Positions 12,891 through 23,320 of a DNA stretch of 64,000 bases are shown here, in pieces; the stretch's first letter is position 1; each line of letters begins with the position of its first letter. The stretch spans positions 1,612,001 through 1,676,000 of the forward strand of contig NC_072896.1 of assembly GCF_027943255.1 (NCBI RefSeq). The letters are read 5' to 3'. The notes under the pieces were generated by a model that was not told the DNA's origin, made no database searches, and saw only the letters and a program-made list of their open reading frames with translations. A program made the translations under genes and the position numbers. Origin of the DNA: Anastrepha obliqua. Taxonomy: Eukaryota > Arthropoda > Insecta > Diptera > Tephritidae.

Positions 12891-13539
12891 CATGACCGTC
12901 TTTAGTAGATCAATTCCTATTCATATGTAGAGCCTTCAAAATAAAACTAATGAGTATGGGCAACTACTTACTGCAAAGTCTTTCCTAGATACTTAATGCC
13001 ATTATTAATTAGGTAATTTTTGATTCATTTTTTATAGGAACTGATGTCCAAAACTGAGCCACTTTCAAGATATTCGATCTTATAGATTATTTTAGAAAAT
13101 TATTTTTATTTTTCTCGGACATCCACCTTTTTTTAAATATTGCTTCAAGATTTTTTTCTGGTATTATTTAATTTAATTGATAATCCTTGACAGGGCTAAC
13201 GGAATGAGACATCATCTAACAGCAAGCGTCGTGCGAAGTAAGTTGAGGAAAATAAAGAGAATTAGTAGCAAGAATAGTGTCGGTCAGGTCGAAAATGAAT
13301 TTTAATGCACCCAAAAGTTAGTAAAGATTTTTGCTTTTAGCCTCCTCTGGTGCAATTCGCAATCCACCAACGGATTACCTACTTGAGGATCGTGGAAAGT
13401 CAGAGAGATGGCCCTACCGGCGCATATCGAGGTTATGTTTAGCTAAAAGAACACACCCCAAGTTGTAGCCAGATCGGTCTATTTCTTTGTATTTGGCATT
13501 CGTTAGAATCGAGTTCTGGTTGCAAAATTTATTAAAATA

Positions 13540-13660
13540 AGGTTTCAACTCCCCAATTCCCCAGACTTCGCTCCCTTGGATCCTTCGGACTACTATTTGT
13601 TCCACAATTTGAAGAAATGGCTGGCGCAAAAAGGATTGTAGAAGCGAATGGCTGTTTTTA
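13540..13660 (+). mobile_element. mariner transposase C-terminal remnant
   Basis: Plus-strand translation gives LPNSPDFAPLDPSDYYLFHN and then LKKWLAQKG. This corresponds to the SPDLAPSDYxLF third-aspartate motif of mariner transposases plus the following conserved Leu-Lys-Lys-Trp-Leu. The surrounding 300 bp may belong to the same decayed copy but cannot be read. Confidence 0.6.
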
Positions 13661-13869
13661 AGATTTGGGCAAATCCTATTATTCGGGAGGAATCAACAAA
13701 TTACAATGAAATAGATAAGGCTAAACGGAGACTATGCCGAGAAATAAAAAAGCTTTACCCCAAAAAATTAATTGGTTTTTATTTTTGCACGGACTTTTCA
13801 AGTTACTCTCGTAATTTAAGCAGCATGCCTTTGAGATGCCTAAAAGGACATACTAGATTTTAAAGCAAT

Positions 13870-15306
13870 TTGCAGAATCCTATCCATTCCCATCCATTTT
13901 GTTTTTTATTATATTAACTTAGTGAAAAATCGTAAATTCACAACTTCTCCAAACAATCATTTTGATTTGTTAGGACTTGGGTCAAGTTTCATTTATCATT
14001 TTTATTAATTGCTATGCGATCTAACAAAAAACTGAAACATTCATTTGAATTAAAATTAAAAAAAAATAGACGTACATTTTTTTTTTAAATAATCTTTGAA
14101 ATCGAATATCTCGAAAACAGCGAAACTTTGGGCATCACGTCAAAACAAATTTAATCATCCTAAATATCCGAGAGCCATAAGAAAATCTCGTCGTTTGTAA
14201 AACTAGAATCCCTAATGCACATGTGCACGTGCATATAAACCTATGATATTATTACCTATGAACGCCTCATTAAGTTCACGATTCAGTGGTGCTTACACCA
14301 ACGTCAGCATCCAGACAACTACAGTAAAAACAAAAGCTAACGCAAAGGAATATTTGAACGCCGTGTCTTGTCTCCGTATAATGCGAATATCAATAATCAA
14401 TGTGGGCGTTAAGTTCTACGAGAGTAGCTATGTGTGTGTGTATGTATGTACGAGCATATATTGCTGCGTTTGCACACTCTCGAATTTAATGACGGTACTT
14501 AAATAAATGAAATGTTTAAACATGGAAGCAATCGCCAAAATATTTATAATAAAAGCACGAATAACAAAAATAACGAATATGACGAAGGAAAAATCAATTG
14601 AACAATGCACGTGTGATTTATTTTCGTGCATTTGTATATGTGCACATACTTTTCAACAAATTAACAGCATCGCATTTAATACTTTTTACAACGAGGCAAA
14701 TTAATGCTTTAAATATTTATTTAACTTCGCCATAATGGAAAAGACATAAAACTTAATAACTGCAATTTTATCATTTTATTATATTTTATTTCATTATTTT
14801 ACCTTCGTTATAATCTACTTCGACCGAATCAATGTTAAATGTGGCAGAAACACTTAAATATTAATGCTGCTGAATATTACGCAGATATTGCTGAAGTGTG
14901 TGTTTTCGTGTAAACATTATGTATATGTATTGTGTTCGTAAGTAGCCACACCCACTTGATGACAGCTTGGTGTATACTTATTGAGAAAACGCTGTTCATA
15001 TGCCAATTATGGCGCAGTGTGGTGGTTTCCTACGTAGTCGCATTAAATTTTATTACAAATAAATTAAATTAGTAAGTTCGAGCCCAGTTCCAAATGAAAA
15101 TACTGATTTCAAAATTGTTACATATGGATTGAAAAATTGCATATTTTTCTACATTTTTTCATGAAAATGAAGTGGCGAATGTTTTAGATCTTCTTCTGAC
15201 TATTTCTTTATTCGATAGTCATTCGGAAACCCTGTCGAACACAGCTTTAATATTCCTAGTTCATCACCGTAGCCTCCACCATTCGGACAAAATATGTAAT
15301 ATAATA
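13870..15306. other. Intron sequence, nothing recognised
   Basis: AT-rich DNA. The open frames at 14243-14506 and 14428-14631 overlap on opposite strands through a GTGT/ATGT microsatellite and look fortuitous. Confidence 0.4.
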
Positions 15307-15623
15307 AAGGGTGGTTAAATTTCAAGGGCCGATGTTGAATGTGAACAATACCTAAAAGTCAACGACACCGTTGGACTTCTTTCTTTGGGGTTATTTGAAA
15401 GAAAAGATGTACGTTGATAAGCCAGCAACAATTCAAGAGCTAAAGAATGAGATAATTCGGCAAGTTAACGGCATAGAACCTCAATTATGCCTCAGCGTCA
15501 TCGAAAATTTGGACCATCGAATGGAGGTGTGCCGCTAAGGCCGCGGTGGCCATTTGGCCCATATTTTGTTCCATACGTAATTGCGCCATACCAATATTAT
15601 CATAGTAATGAGAAATGACAATA
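15307..15623 (+). mobile_element. Tc1/mariner-type deletion derivative, 5' part, split by a nested element
   Basis: It starts AAGGGTGGTTAAATTTCAAG after a TA. The first 65 bases run to GTCAACGACACCG and then join directly to transposase C-terminal sequence (TTGGACTTCTTTCTTTGGGG, encoding LDFF..WGYLKEKMYVDKPAT). It ends with a stop-containing HRMEVCR region. The 3' remainder continues after the inserted element at 18324-18355, then the terminus is lost. The same internal join occurs in the copy at 57243. Confidence 0.82.
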
Positions 15624-16203
15624 GGGTAAGGCTTTTTCAAGTGGGCATCAAAATTACCAAAGTGAATATTTTGCGATGAAATTTAGCCAGAACTGAGTTC
15701 TATCATCCTGAAGCACACTCAGAAAATTTTGTTGTAAAATTCTAAATAGTGTTTTTTTTATTAACTATCGAAGTTTTTTGCAGCGCTTGAATAATTATCA
15801 CATTTCTCGTAAAGTAAGTATCCGATTACAACGATTTTTCAACTGCAGACTGATAAAGGATGATATTTTCCAAAAACGTTATTTTTGTTCCGAAACTTGA
15901 TGTTTTGTTTTTGTAAAAATTTTTTTTAATAAACAATTAAAAATTTAACTAATTTCTGCGCCTCTGGGATGAAAACTTTTTAAGGATATTAACGTAATAA
16001 ACATCTGTGCATTTATGTATGAAAAAAAATGCGTGCAATTCGAAAAGGATTAATTATAATTAATTTTTTTGTGCCAGAATGCGCGCTTCGACTTACGCGG
16101 ACGCGCACGAACACACAAACGGCTACTCGCGGGCGGCTTGCGAAAAACCGTTTTTCGGACACGTCTCAACGCGATATGCTTCCGTAAGATCAGTTTTGCC
16201 GAC
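15624..16203 (+). repeat. Left ~580-bp terminal inverted repeat
   Basis: It matches the reverse complement of 17742-18319 over its full length. It includes a GC-rich block near 16080-16200 (ACTTACGCGGACGCGCACG) in otherwise AT-rich DNA, which may hold the promoter of the internal gene. Confidence 0.88.
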
Positions 16204-16329
16204 ATTGTCATTAGTTGTGTCTAGTCTCCTTCCGACTGCTGTGGTGATGTGTTTCGGTGATAATAAAAACTGTGATATGATGTAAATCGCGTACGTTAAT
16301 GTGTACAAAACTAAGTATAGACTAATATA

Positions 16330-17252
16330 ATGCCACATGCAAATCGTTGTTGTAACCCTTTCGGAAAACAAAACCATAGTCGTGTTTACACAAATCTAGT
16401 CCGAATAAGTGACCAAAATGTGAAATTTAGCGAAATAGCTGGACAATTTGTGTGCCGTTCTTGCAGGACGTCTTTATACCAAGGAAAAGTTCACGTCTCC
16501 CCTATTGTATGTTCCACATACTTATTAAAATACCGTATTTAGTGTACTTATAATTATAAATGCATCATTTACAGGTTAGCCTAACTTTCAAAAATGATCC
16601 TCCGAATCCCGTTGAAAATTTCCCTAACGAAATTATTACTACTGAAGATAATGAACAAGAAGATCCTAATTTCACTTGTGCGGCTGTTGATAACGAAATA
16701 AAAATTGATAATATCAATAATTTACTAGAAAAATTTGGCGCGAGCCCGGTAAAAATTCGCCGAGTCTCTTGTCCAACAAACAAAGAAAAAGTAAAATTAG
16801 CTGCGAGCGTTGATGAGTTGAAAAAAGGGACTGACTGTAGTGCGCGTCTTTCTAGAAATTCTGAAATCGGAGGATTTGACAAAAACCTTGAAGAATTGCT
16901 GGTATTGCTTAATAGTAAAAACAATTGTACAGATAAAATACATGTGCTCACTTTCATCCCAGACTCATGGACGATTAAAAAAATTCGTGAATATTTTCAT
17001 GTGTCTCGACGAATGGCCGCTGCAGCTAAAAAACTTCGGAAATCGAAAGGCATTGGATCGCAACCAGAGAGAAAAAAAGGTCACCCAATCGATCCAAATA
17101 TAATTGAAGCTGTTCAGAATTTTTATCGGTCTGATGAAGTAAGTCGCATGACTGCAGGTGTTAAACAATATAAAACAGTAACAAATATAGGAGCTGGCCA
17201 TCGTGAACAGAGAAGATTATTATCAGATAAAATCGAAAAGCGCAAACTTTGA
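16330..17252 (+). pseudogene. Transposon-borne orphan protein, zinc-finger-like start, truncated
   Basis: This is the internal gene of the long-TIR element, in two open segments. The first (16330-16542) starts MPHANRCCNPFG and has CC..PF....H followed by FVCRSCRTSLY, a plausible Cys/His metal-binding module. An acceptor-like TTTACAG at 16574 leads into the second segment, which ends at 17252. That segment contains ILxF-like DSWTIKKIREYFHVSRR, a helix-turn-helix-like stretch, and HPIDPNIIEAVQNFYRSDEV with SRM after it. Proteins of this layout are common as uncharacterised entries in arthropods and cnidarians and are normally much longer, with a downstream acidic catalytic-looking region. Here the frame stops soon after GHREQRRLLSDKIEKRKL, so the copy is truncated and presumably non-autonomous. 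The donor joining the two segments was not fixed. Confidence 0.6.
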
Positions 17253-17741
17253 AAAATACGAGGCAGTTCCATTCTTTTATTCCAAAAGTTAAAAATTCCA
17301 TCGAGTGCAAAATATTTTCAGCCCACGATCAATCTAAAATTATACCCATTATGTAAAAATAAACTACATGAAAAGTGTAAAAAGCGTGAATGATTTTCAT
17401 TTTTTCTCGAAATAACAAATGAATATGCGATAGCTGTATAACTTTCTATATCTTTTCACTTTTTGTGTCCGTCCGTGAATTGTTGTTGTTTTTCAGCGAG
17501 AAATTTTAAGGGCATTTGCTGACTGAACTTACAATGTAGGTATAGATCTGATATATAAACATAAACGTTAGTAATAAAGAAGTATATATGAAACCTTGCA
17601 TGACAGCTTATACATTCCTTTGAATACATTTGATTTAATTATCATTACGCATTTCCACGAGAGTCAAAGCGCAATTTCCGTTATACGTAAATTATTTATA
17701 TGGCCAATCTTTAAAAACAAGTAAACACCAGTAATGGAAAA

Positions 17742-18319
17742 GTCGGCAAAACTGATCTTACGGAAGCATATCGCGTTGAGACGTGTCCGAAAAACGGTTT
17801 TTCGCAAGCCGCCCGCGAGTAGCCGTTTGTGTGTTCGTGCGCGTCCGCGTAAGTCGAAGCGCGCATTCTGGCACAAAAAAATTAATTATAATTAATCCTT
17901 TTCGAATTTCACGCATTTTTTTCATACATAAATGCACAGATGTTTATTACGTTAATATCCTTAAAAAGTTTTCATCCCAGAGGCGCAGAAATTAGTTAAA
18001 TTTTTAATTGTTTATTAAAAAAAATTTTTACAAAAACAAAACATCAAGTTTCGGAACAAAAATAACGTTTTTGGAAAATATCATCCTTTATCAGTCTGCA
18101 GTTGAAAAATCGTTGTAATCGGATACTTACTTTACGAGAAATGTGATAATTATTCAAGCGCTGCAAAAAACTTCGATAGTTAATAAAAAAAAACTATTTA
18201 GAATTTTACAACAAAATTTTCTGAGTGTGCTTCAGGATGATAGAACTCAGTTCTGGCTAAATTTCATCGCAAAATATTCACTTTGGTAATTTTGATGCCG
18301 ACTTGAGAAAGCCTTACCC
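17742..18319 (-). repeat. Right ~580-bp terminal inverted repeat
   Basis: Reverse complement of the left repeat. A visible difference is an extra C in TTTCACGCATTT against the left copy, plus a few point changes near the tip (GCCGACTTGAG against GCCCACTTGAA). Confidence 0.88.
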
Positions 18320-18323
18320 AATA

Positions 18324-18355
18324 ATTTCATAAAAAAATTGTATTTTATTCAATCA
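18324..18355 (+). mobile_element. 3' remainder of the split mariner-type copy
   Basis: ATTTCATAAAAAAATTGTAT resumes the sequence found after AATA in the sister copies. It then diverges, so about 40 bp including the 3' TIR are missing. Confidence 0.65.
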
Positions 18356-19589
18356 TTATAATCAGATGAGTCGAGAAATTGTATATCAATCATACGTACA
18401 CTGGACTTATATATAGGCCACTTCGATTTTAAAAGCATTAGTAAGTAGTAAATGGGCGAGTAGATGAAGCACCTGGTATAAATAAACATAATTGGTAGCA
18501 TTGGAAAAGAGCTGGCAAAAATTACAAAAACTGTCAAGGTGCTTCCTTCATTAGTATTAGTAAGACCGCGTTCATACAGGGAAATATTTGTTGCAACTCC
18601 TTACTTGTGATGCTTGTGCTCTGTTAACACCCTTTGTATTCTCGTTCTTCTCAATGTTGTTGCTTACTTAAGACTAAAAACTTACAACTGAATAGAGAAC
18701 TCGCAATTTTGAAGTAACAAAAAGCCAGTATGAATGCGATATACTGAAACTCTCTTGAAAGAGAGCTAGTAGCATTAAAAATAGTGAGTTATATCAGTTT
18801 TCTGAGGTACACCCATACTCACTAGCGGTGAAACTTTTTTGTTGCTTTCACATGTATATTTACGTCAAGGGAGCAGAGCCCAAAGATAGCTAGTAGAGTA
18901 GTAGCGAATAGAAGGCGCCTTATTTTCCTTCTGTATTAACTTGTTGCTAATGTAATGTTGCCAGACTCCCAGTTAATTGACGTTGGATGAAACTAAAAAT
19001 TTAAAAATTTCGGTAAATGACTTCTTTTTAAGATCAGGGTCAAAAGGGTCAAACCTAATTTTAGCAGTCCTTAATCTCTCTCTCTCTCATAACTCGAGGA
19101 TTACGAAATAAAATCATTAAATTATTAAACCTCCATCAAGAACCTTAACTTCTTAGTTAATTACTTGATCTTATAAGGATTCGGACAAGACCCCAATGTG
19201 AAGTAAGTGCTTTGTGAACTAAAGATCTTAGTGCCTTGCCTGATATGCCCTTTCAATGATCCAGCAAAATTTTATACTTAAATCACTTAACTAATATCAC
19301 TGAATCCATCGTAGAAATGTCACGACTGCCAAGGCATGAGTATCCCTGCACCTGTGTATGTGAAGTAGGAAATATTGTTGCCAAACACAAATATTCTATT
19401 CTAGTAAATCGAAATCAGTTGGCAACAGCACAGAAGGCTAGCATAAATTTGCTGCTGAAGGGGTAGTCATTAGCCAACACATTTCCATATATTTTGTTGT
19501 AATACCACTGAATGATATATTAGTTCTGGGCCAAGTATAAAACCGGGTCGTTCCGGGAATTGAAAATTGTTAATGATGTACAAAGGGTG
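18356..19589. other. Intron sequence, nothing recognised
   Basis: No gene or repeat recognised; a short CT-rich run lies at about 19075-19090. Confidence 0.35.
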
Positions 19590-19950
19590 CTTGATGGTAG
19601 GATTACAGACAACGCATGTTCCGCGCACTTAAGCTTGTCATTTTGTTTCGTGCCTGATTACTCAAGCATGTTTCAGGCTGAGCTGGCGGTTATTTGGAAA
19701 AACCACATCATTGCTACAGTGGGATGCGGAGAACTTCATAACAAGAAGTCTACATTTTCAGGACGGTCATCAAATCTTTGGATAAAGCGGCGCTGATCAC
19801 AAAAATGGCTGTGAAATATTGGCGATCTCTTAATTTTTGCTTGAGTCATTTCGTATGCATATTCCCTCAGTTCCGTGCCACTGCGACACTGAGGTTAGCT
19901 GCAAGGCTCACGAGCTAATTCTTCGAGGCGCCGCCCTACGTGATACTGAC
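19590..19950 (+). mobile_element. LINE RNase H remnant, plus strand
   Basis: The frame contains VPDYSSMFQAELAVIW, which is the F(Q)AE(L/V)xAI active-site region of LINE RNase H. About 180 bp later, in another frame, VPCHCDTEVSCKAHELILRG corresponds to VPGHxxxEGNxxADELARxG. It is broken by frameshifts. Confidence 0.6.
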
Positions 19951-21241
19951 GTCAGACATTCAACAATATTCCGTTAAAATCTTGCAAACTGCTAATTAGT
20001 AAAATTTTTGTACGACTGTTAAGTAGCTCGGCACCATTACTCGACATTACATGCTCAACCCGCGATATCTCTACCCACCCGCTGTTAATTGAGCACTCCT
20101 GGAGACAACTTTTGAAGAAGTGGCCCAAATGTGAAGAAATTTGAAAATGATACTGTCCGCCACTTTGTAGGTAAATCGCTCAGCCAGAAGGCATTTCTTT
20201 AATAATTTGAAAATTTCAGTTCAACTAAATGTAATTTGAGCATTAATTAGTTTTAGGTTATAGAGTTGGTTGCTAGTAGTCACCCATGGCTTCACAAAAT
20301 GCCTAGCACCTAAGCGTTTCTTTTTAGAACAATCGCTCTACTGAATCTAACCACTTTTGTGGGCTCACTTCGGATGGTGGAAATTATTCATTATGGGAAT
20401 TACGTCTTAAAATTGTGATGGTCGCCTTAGTATTTCGGTAGCAAAATAAAAATTTAAACTTTGAATGACTTTAATGAGCTTCCGACCATCTTCTACTTCA
20501 TCGGTGAGCAGAATTATGGGGTTATTCAATTTTCCGCAATACCATTGCTATATCTTCATTGTGCTTATCATGCACCGAGTACTCCATTTCTCCCTTCTGC
20601 CTCCTTCCAGGAGTCATATATTCCATAATCTACGTCTTTTCCACGCTCCATCGTTGCCTGCAATAACTCCGACGCAGACATTTATTATGAACTATGTGTG
20701 TGTATGCCCGTTTCGATGCTAATGCAAACATTTCATGCTACTAATCAATTATAAATTCGCGAATTCGGTTCAGTCGCTGCTTTTGTAAAAAAGGGAAAAC
20801 ATAATTTATTTTTGCACAAAAAAGAAAGTTAAATAATAAATTGTTTCATATTCCCAAAACGAAGTTTATTAACTTCCGTATTTCATTTTCCGTCAGCGTA
20901 CATTCAAAGGGAGCTAATTAAATTTTTGAGCAAACATCCATAAGCATACATACACACACATGCTTAATTTAGTTAATTTAGCTATGCATACAAAACGCGA
21001 TCTAAAGCAAACACACATACTCGCACACCCTCACACACACCCACACACATATGCAGCTATTTGATCGTACAAAAACTTAATTACTACGCTGCATTTGCCA
21101 TATTGAAAAATTCAAAACTCATTTACCAGAATTTCCTCTATCTTTTTTGTTTACATTTTTCGCAAAAATATTCAATAATAATTAATTTAGCTGAATTTTT
21201 TCTTTACTCTTCCAAATGCATTTATTTTGCCGCTGCGACAG
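19951..21241. other. Intron sequence before beat exon 21242
   Basis: AT-rich intron with CA-rich microsatellite patches (about 20940-21055). The pyrimidine-rich tract directly before 21242 serves the acceptor. Nothing else recognised. Confidence 0.4.
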
Positions 21242-21377
21242 CGCAATCTCTCCAATCAAAGCCATGTCGTGCTGCTGGCCGTTCCGCTCAACATATCCGG
21301 CAAATTTACATGCGAGATTTCCGTGGAGGCGCCAACCTTTCAAACCGCCATGGTCTCTGGTGAACTGGAAGTCGTGG
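21242..21377 (+). CDS. beat: Beat-family exon: second half of Ig domain 1
   Basis: The acceptor GCGACAG ends at 21241 and the donor GTAAGT starts at 21378. The exon is 136 bp, entered in phase 0 and left in phase 1. It reads RNLSNQSHVVLLAVPLNISG, then KFTCEISVEAPTFQTAMVSG and ELEVV. It supplies the second cysteine of Ig domain 1 (KFTC) and the G strand. Three N-glycosylation sequons are visible (NLS, NQS, NIS), as expected for an extracellular domain. The frame is not the one giving the long open frames around it; the correct frame follows from the phase of the previous exon. The intron upstream is about 14.2 kb and the one downstream only 445 bp. Confidence 0.92.
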
Positions 21378-21822
21378 GTAAGTAAAGCAAACATACATAC
21401 ACGCACACTTACACATGCACTCACTCCTACGCTAAATCCTCTTCGTGTTCAGTACAGCAGTCAGTGGCTTTGTTAAGCAACGTTTGAAGAATTGCAATAA
21501 TGAACTTAAAAAAAAAATTAGCTTAATATTCAAGAATGCTAAAAATATGCTGTTACCAATGCTAGATTTTGCACTTAAGTGCCCGTCAAGCCAAATTCAT
21601 TAGAGCATACGCGTGATTTTAAAATTCTTGCAGTCTTCATTTGCCGAGTTTCCACCTCTACTCGATGCTTTTCCAATTTATAGCCAACAACTGGTGCACA
21701 TTTTAATTAAATATCTTTTTTCCATATAATTCTTTAATTCGAATTTTTTTCACTTTTGTCTAATATTTTTTCGTTCTTTTCTTGTTCTCTTTCCTCCCGG
21801 TGGCGGCGCCGCTTAATCGCAG

Positions 21823-21956
21823 AGTTACCGGAGGAGCAGGCCATAGTTACGGGCATCCAGCCACGTTATCGTATCGGCGATTTGGTTGATGGCAATTGCT
21901 CAATTAAATACTCCAAACCGGCTGCTAATTTGACATGGACTATTAATGGTATTGTG
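21823..21956 (+). CDS. beat: Beat-family exon: first half of Ig domain 2
   Basis: The acceptor AATCGCAG ends at 21822 and the donor GTAAGT starts at 21957. Its first two bases complete a Glu codon begun in the previous exon, then 44 codons read LPEEQAIVTGIQPRYRIGDL, VDGNCSIKYSKPAANLTWTI and NGIV. The motif RYRIGD...GNC...SKPAANLTW is the typical opening of the second Beat Ig domain, with the first cysteine and core tryptophan present. Two sequons (NCS, NLT) are visible. The exon ends in phase 0 and is followed by the largest intron, about 25.3 kb. Confidence 0.92.
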
Positions 21957-22679
21957 GTAAGTTGTGGGGCTTTATATGGTGCACCAGCAACACTCTCTTA
22001 CGTTGCTTTAAATTCTTTGCTGGCCGTCATGGGCTCTTAATTTTTTATGTTTCCCTTTTGGCCAGCATTTCCTTTATTTCCATTTTCTATTTCTCTTTTT
22101 TTGGTGCTTGTGAATTCAATTTTCAATTGCTATGCATTAGCGAGAAGTGTTTTGTTTTTTTTTTGGGTCGGGTGAAAAATGTGATGAGAGGAAGTGCAGT
22201 TGTAAATAGGTGGTAATTTAAAAATTGATAGCTTGGCGCATAAAAGTTGGCAACAAAGTTTTCAACTTTTAAAAAATTAAATTTAGAATGAAAATTGATT
22301 TTGCTGATTTCCGTTGGCATGCCAAGTAGAATTCGAGCCCAATTAGGGTCAATCATTAGCGCTTACAGAAGAAAGAATGTAATAGGAAAATCTATCGACT
22401 GTAATTGAAGTGAAAAATGTTGGCAATTAAAGAAATTGCCTTAAGCCAATGTTTAGTCAAAATAAAAGACTGGATGGAAATAAAATTTCTCTTAATTATA
22501 TTAAAGCCTTTAGTTAAAATAAAAAAGAGAAGTATAAGTTGCAAACACATTCATCCGATTGAATTCAAGTTTTTCTCAGCAATGTTTCTTAAGTTAAGGC
22601 TACCAAAATGTATGCCCAAAGCTCCTTTCCTCTGCCGCGGTGTTTACATTAAGTTATTATTATAAGAGTTACACGAATG
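21957..22679. other. Start of the 25-kb beat intron
   Basis: Pyrimidine-rich, then AT-rich intron sequence. The open frames here run through the splice donor or are fortuitous. Confidence 0.4.
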
Positions 22680-23005
22680 GCGGCCGCCGTAGCCGAATGG
22701 GTTGGTGCATGACTACCATTGGGAATTCGCAGAGAGAACGTCGGTTCGATCTCGGTGCAACACCAAAATTAAGAAAAACATTTTTCTTATAACGATCGCC
22801 CCTCGGCAGGCAATGGCAAACCTCCGAGTGTATTTCTGCCATGAAAAAGCTCCTCATAAAAATATCTGCAGTTTGGAGTCAGCTTAAAACTGTAAGTCCC
22901 TTCATTTGTGGAACAACATCAAGTCGCACGCCATAAATAGGAGAAGGGACCTGGGGCAAACACCCAAAAAGAGTGTACGCGCCAAGTACGGCGTAATATT
23001 ATATA
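22680..23005 (+). mobile_element. tRNA-derived SINE, best copy
   Basis: Pol III-type boxes are visible: TAGCCGAATGG at 22690-22700 (A box) and GGTTCGATCTC at 22743-22753 (B box, one base short of consensus). The body has TCGCCCCTCGGCAGGCAATG, AAAAGCTCCTCATAAAAATA and CATTTGTGGAACAACATCAA. It ends with CACCCAAAAAGAGTGTACGC and a TA-repeat tail. Four other copies in this window share the body. This is a SINE by structure; I do not assign a family name. Confidence 0.82.
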
Positions 23006-23010
23006 TATAT

Positions 23011-23320
23011 ATTAGGGCGGGTCGATTTAAAAATCGCTCATTGCTCTGTGAAAATCGTATTCTAGGGATCAAAATAAGAAACTTTGCCGAAGTAACCATA
23101 CCTCTAAAACGAATTCTGATGTCCCCCATTTAGAGTGCTCCAATCGAGTCCAAATGTATGACCGACCCCCACTAACTTTGGACGGCCAATCCACCCATGC
23201 CAGTGGCACACCCACCGGAACTCCCCTGGGGGGTTCCTCATACAATAATTTCAAAATATCACCATTTTTGGTCTTTACATGAGAAAAGAAACTAAAAAGT
23301 TCGACCCAATCGATCGAATG
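23011..23320 (-). mobile_element. Fold-back element, copy 1, inverted and truncated
   Basis: It starts TTAGGGCGGGTCGATTTAAA right after the SINE's TA tail. It carries the same arm (TGCTCTGTGAAAATCGTATT, AAGAAACTTTGCCGAAGTAA) and core (GGACGGCCAATCCACCCATG) as the copies at 26907 and 44584, but in the opposite orientation. About 30 bp is missing near 23130, and the far arm is absent beyond AAAGTTCGACCCA. Confidence 0.8.

Larger units (their letters stand above)
15624..18319 (+). mobile_element. Long-TIR DNA transposon (Sola-like?) nested in a mariner-type copy
   Basis: The 2696-bp element begins GGGTAAGGC and ends GCCTTACCC. Its terminal inverted repeats are about 580 bp (15624-16203 and 17742-18319), nearly identical by eye. 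It is flanked by AATA on both sides. The uninterrupted sister copies at 10648 and 57243 contain a single AATAAT at this place, so AATA is a 4-bp target duplication. The centre holds a gene remnant (16330-17252). Long TIRs, GGG termini and a 4-bp duplication fit the Sola superfamily as I recall it, but no catalytic domain remains to prove this. Confidence 0.8.

Noticed and set aside
16080..16285. 68-codon frame and its mirrored partner at 17664-17876
   Set aside because: They are the two copies of the terminal inverted repeat read in opposite directions, not genes.
16565..16957. 130-codon minus-strand frame with hydrophobic, signal-like start
   Set aside because: Antisense shadow of the transposon gene at 16575-17252, whose sense frame has the recognisable motifs.
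22680..22760. tRNA gene suggested by A and B boxes
   Set aside because: No complete cloverleaf can be formed and the sequence continues into a repeated body; it is the head of a SINE.
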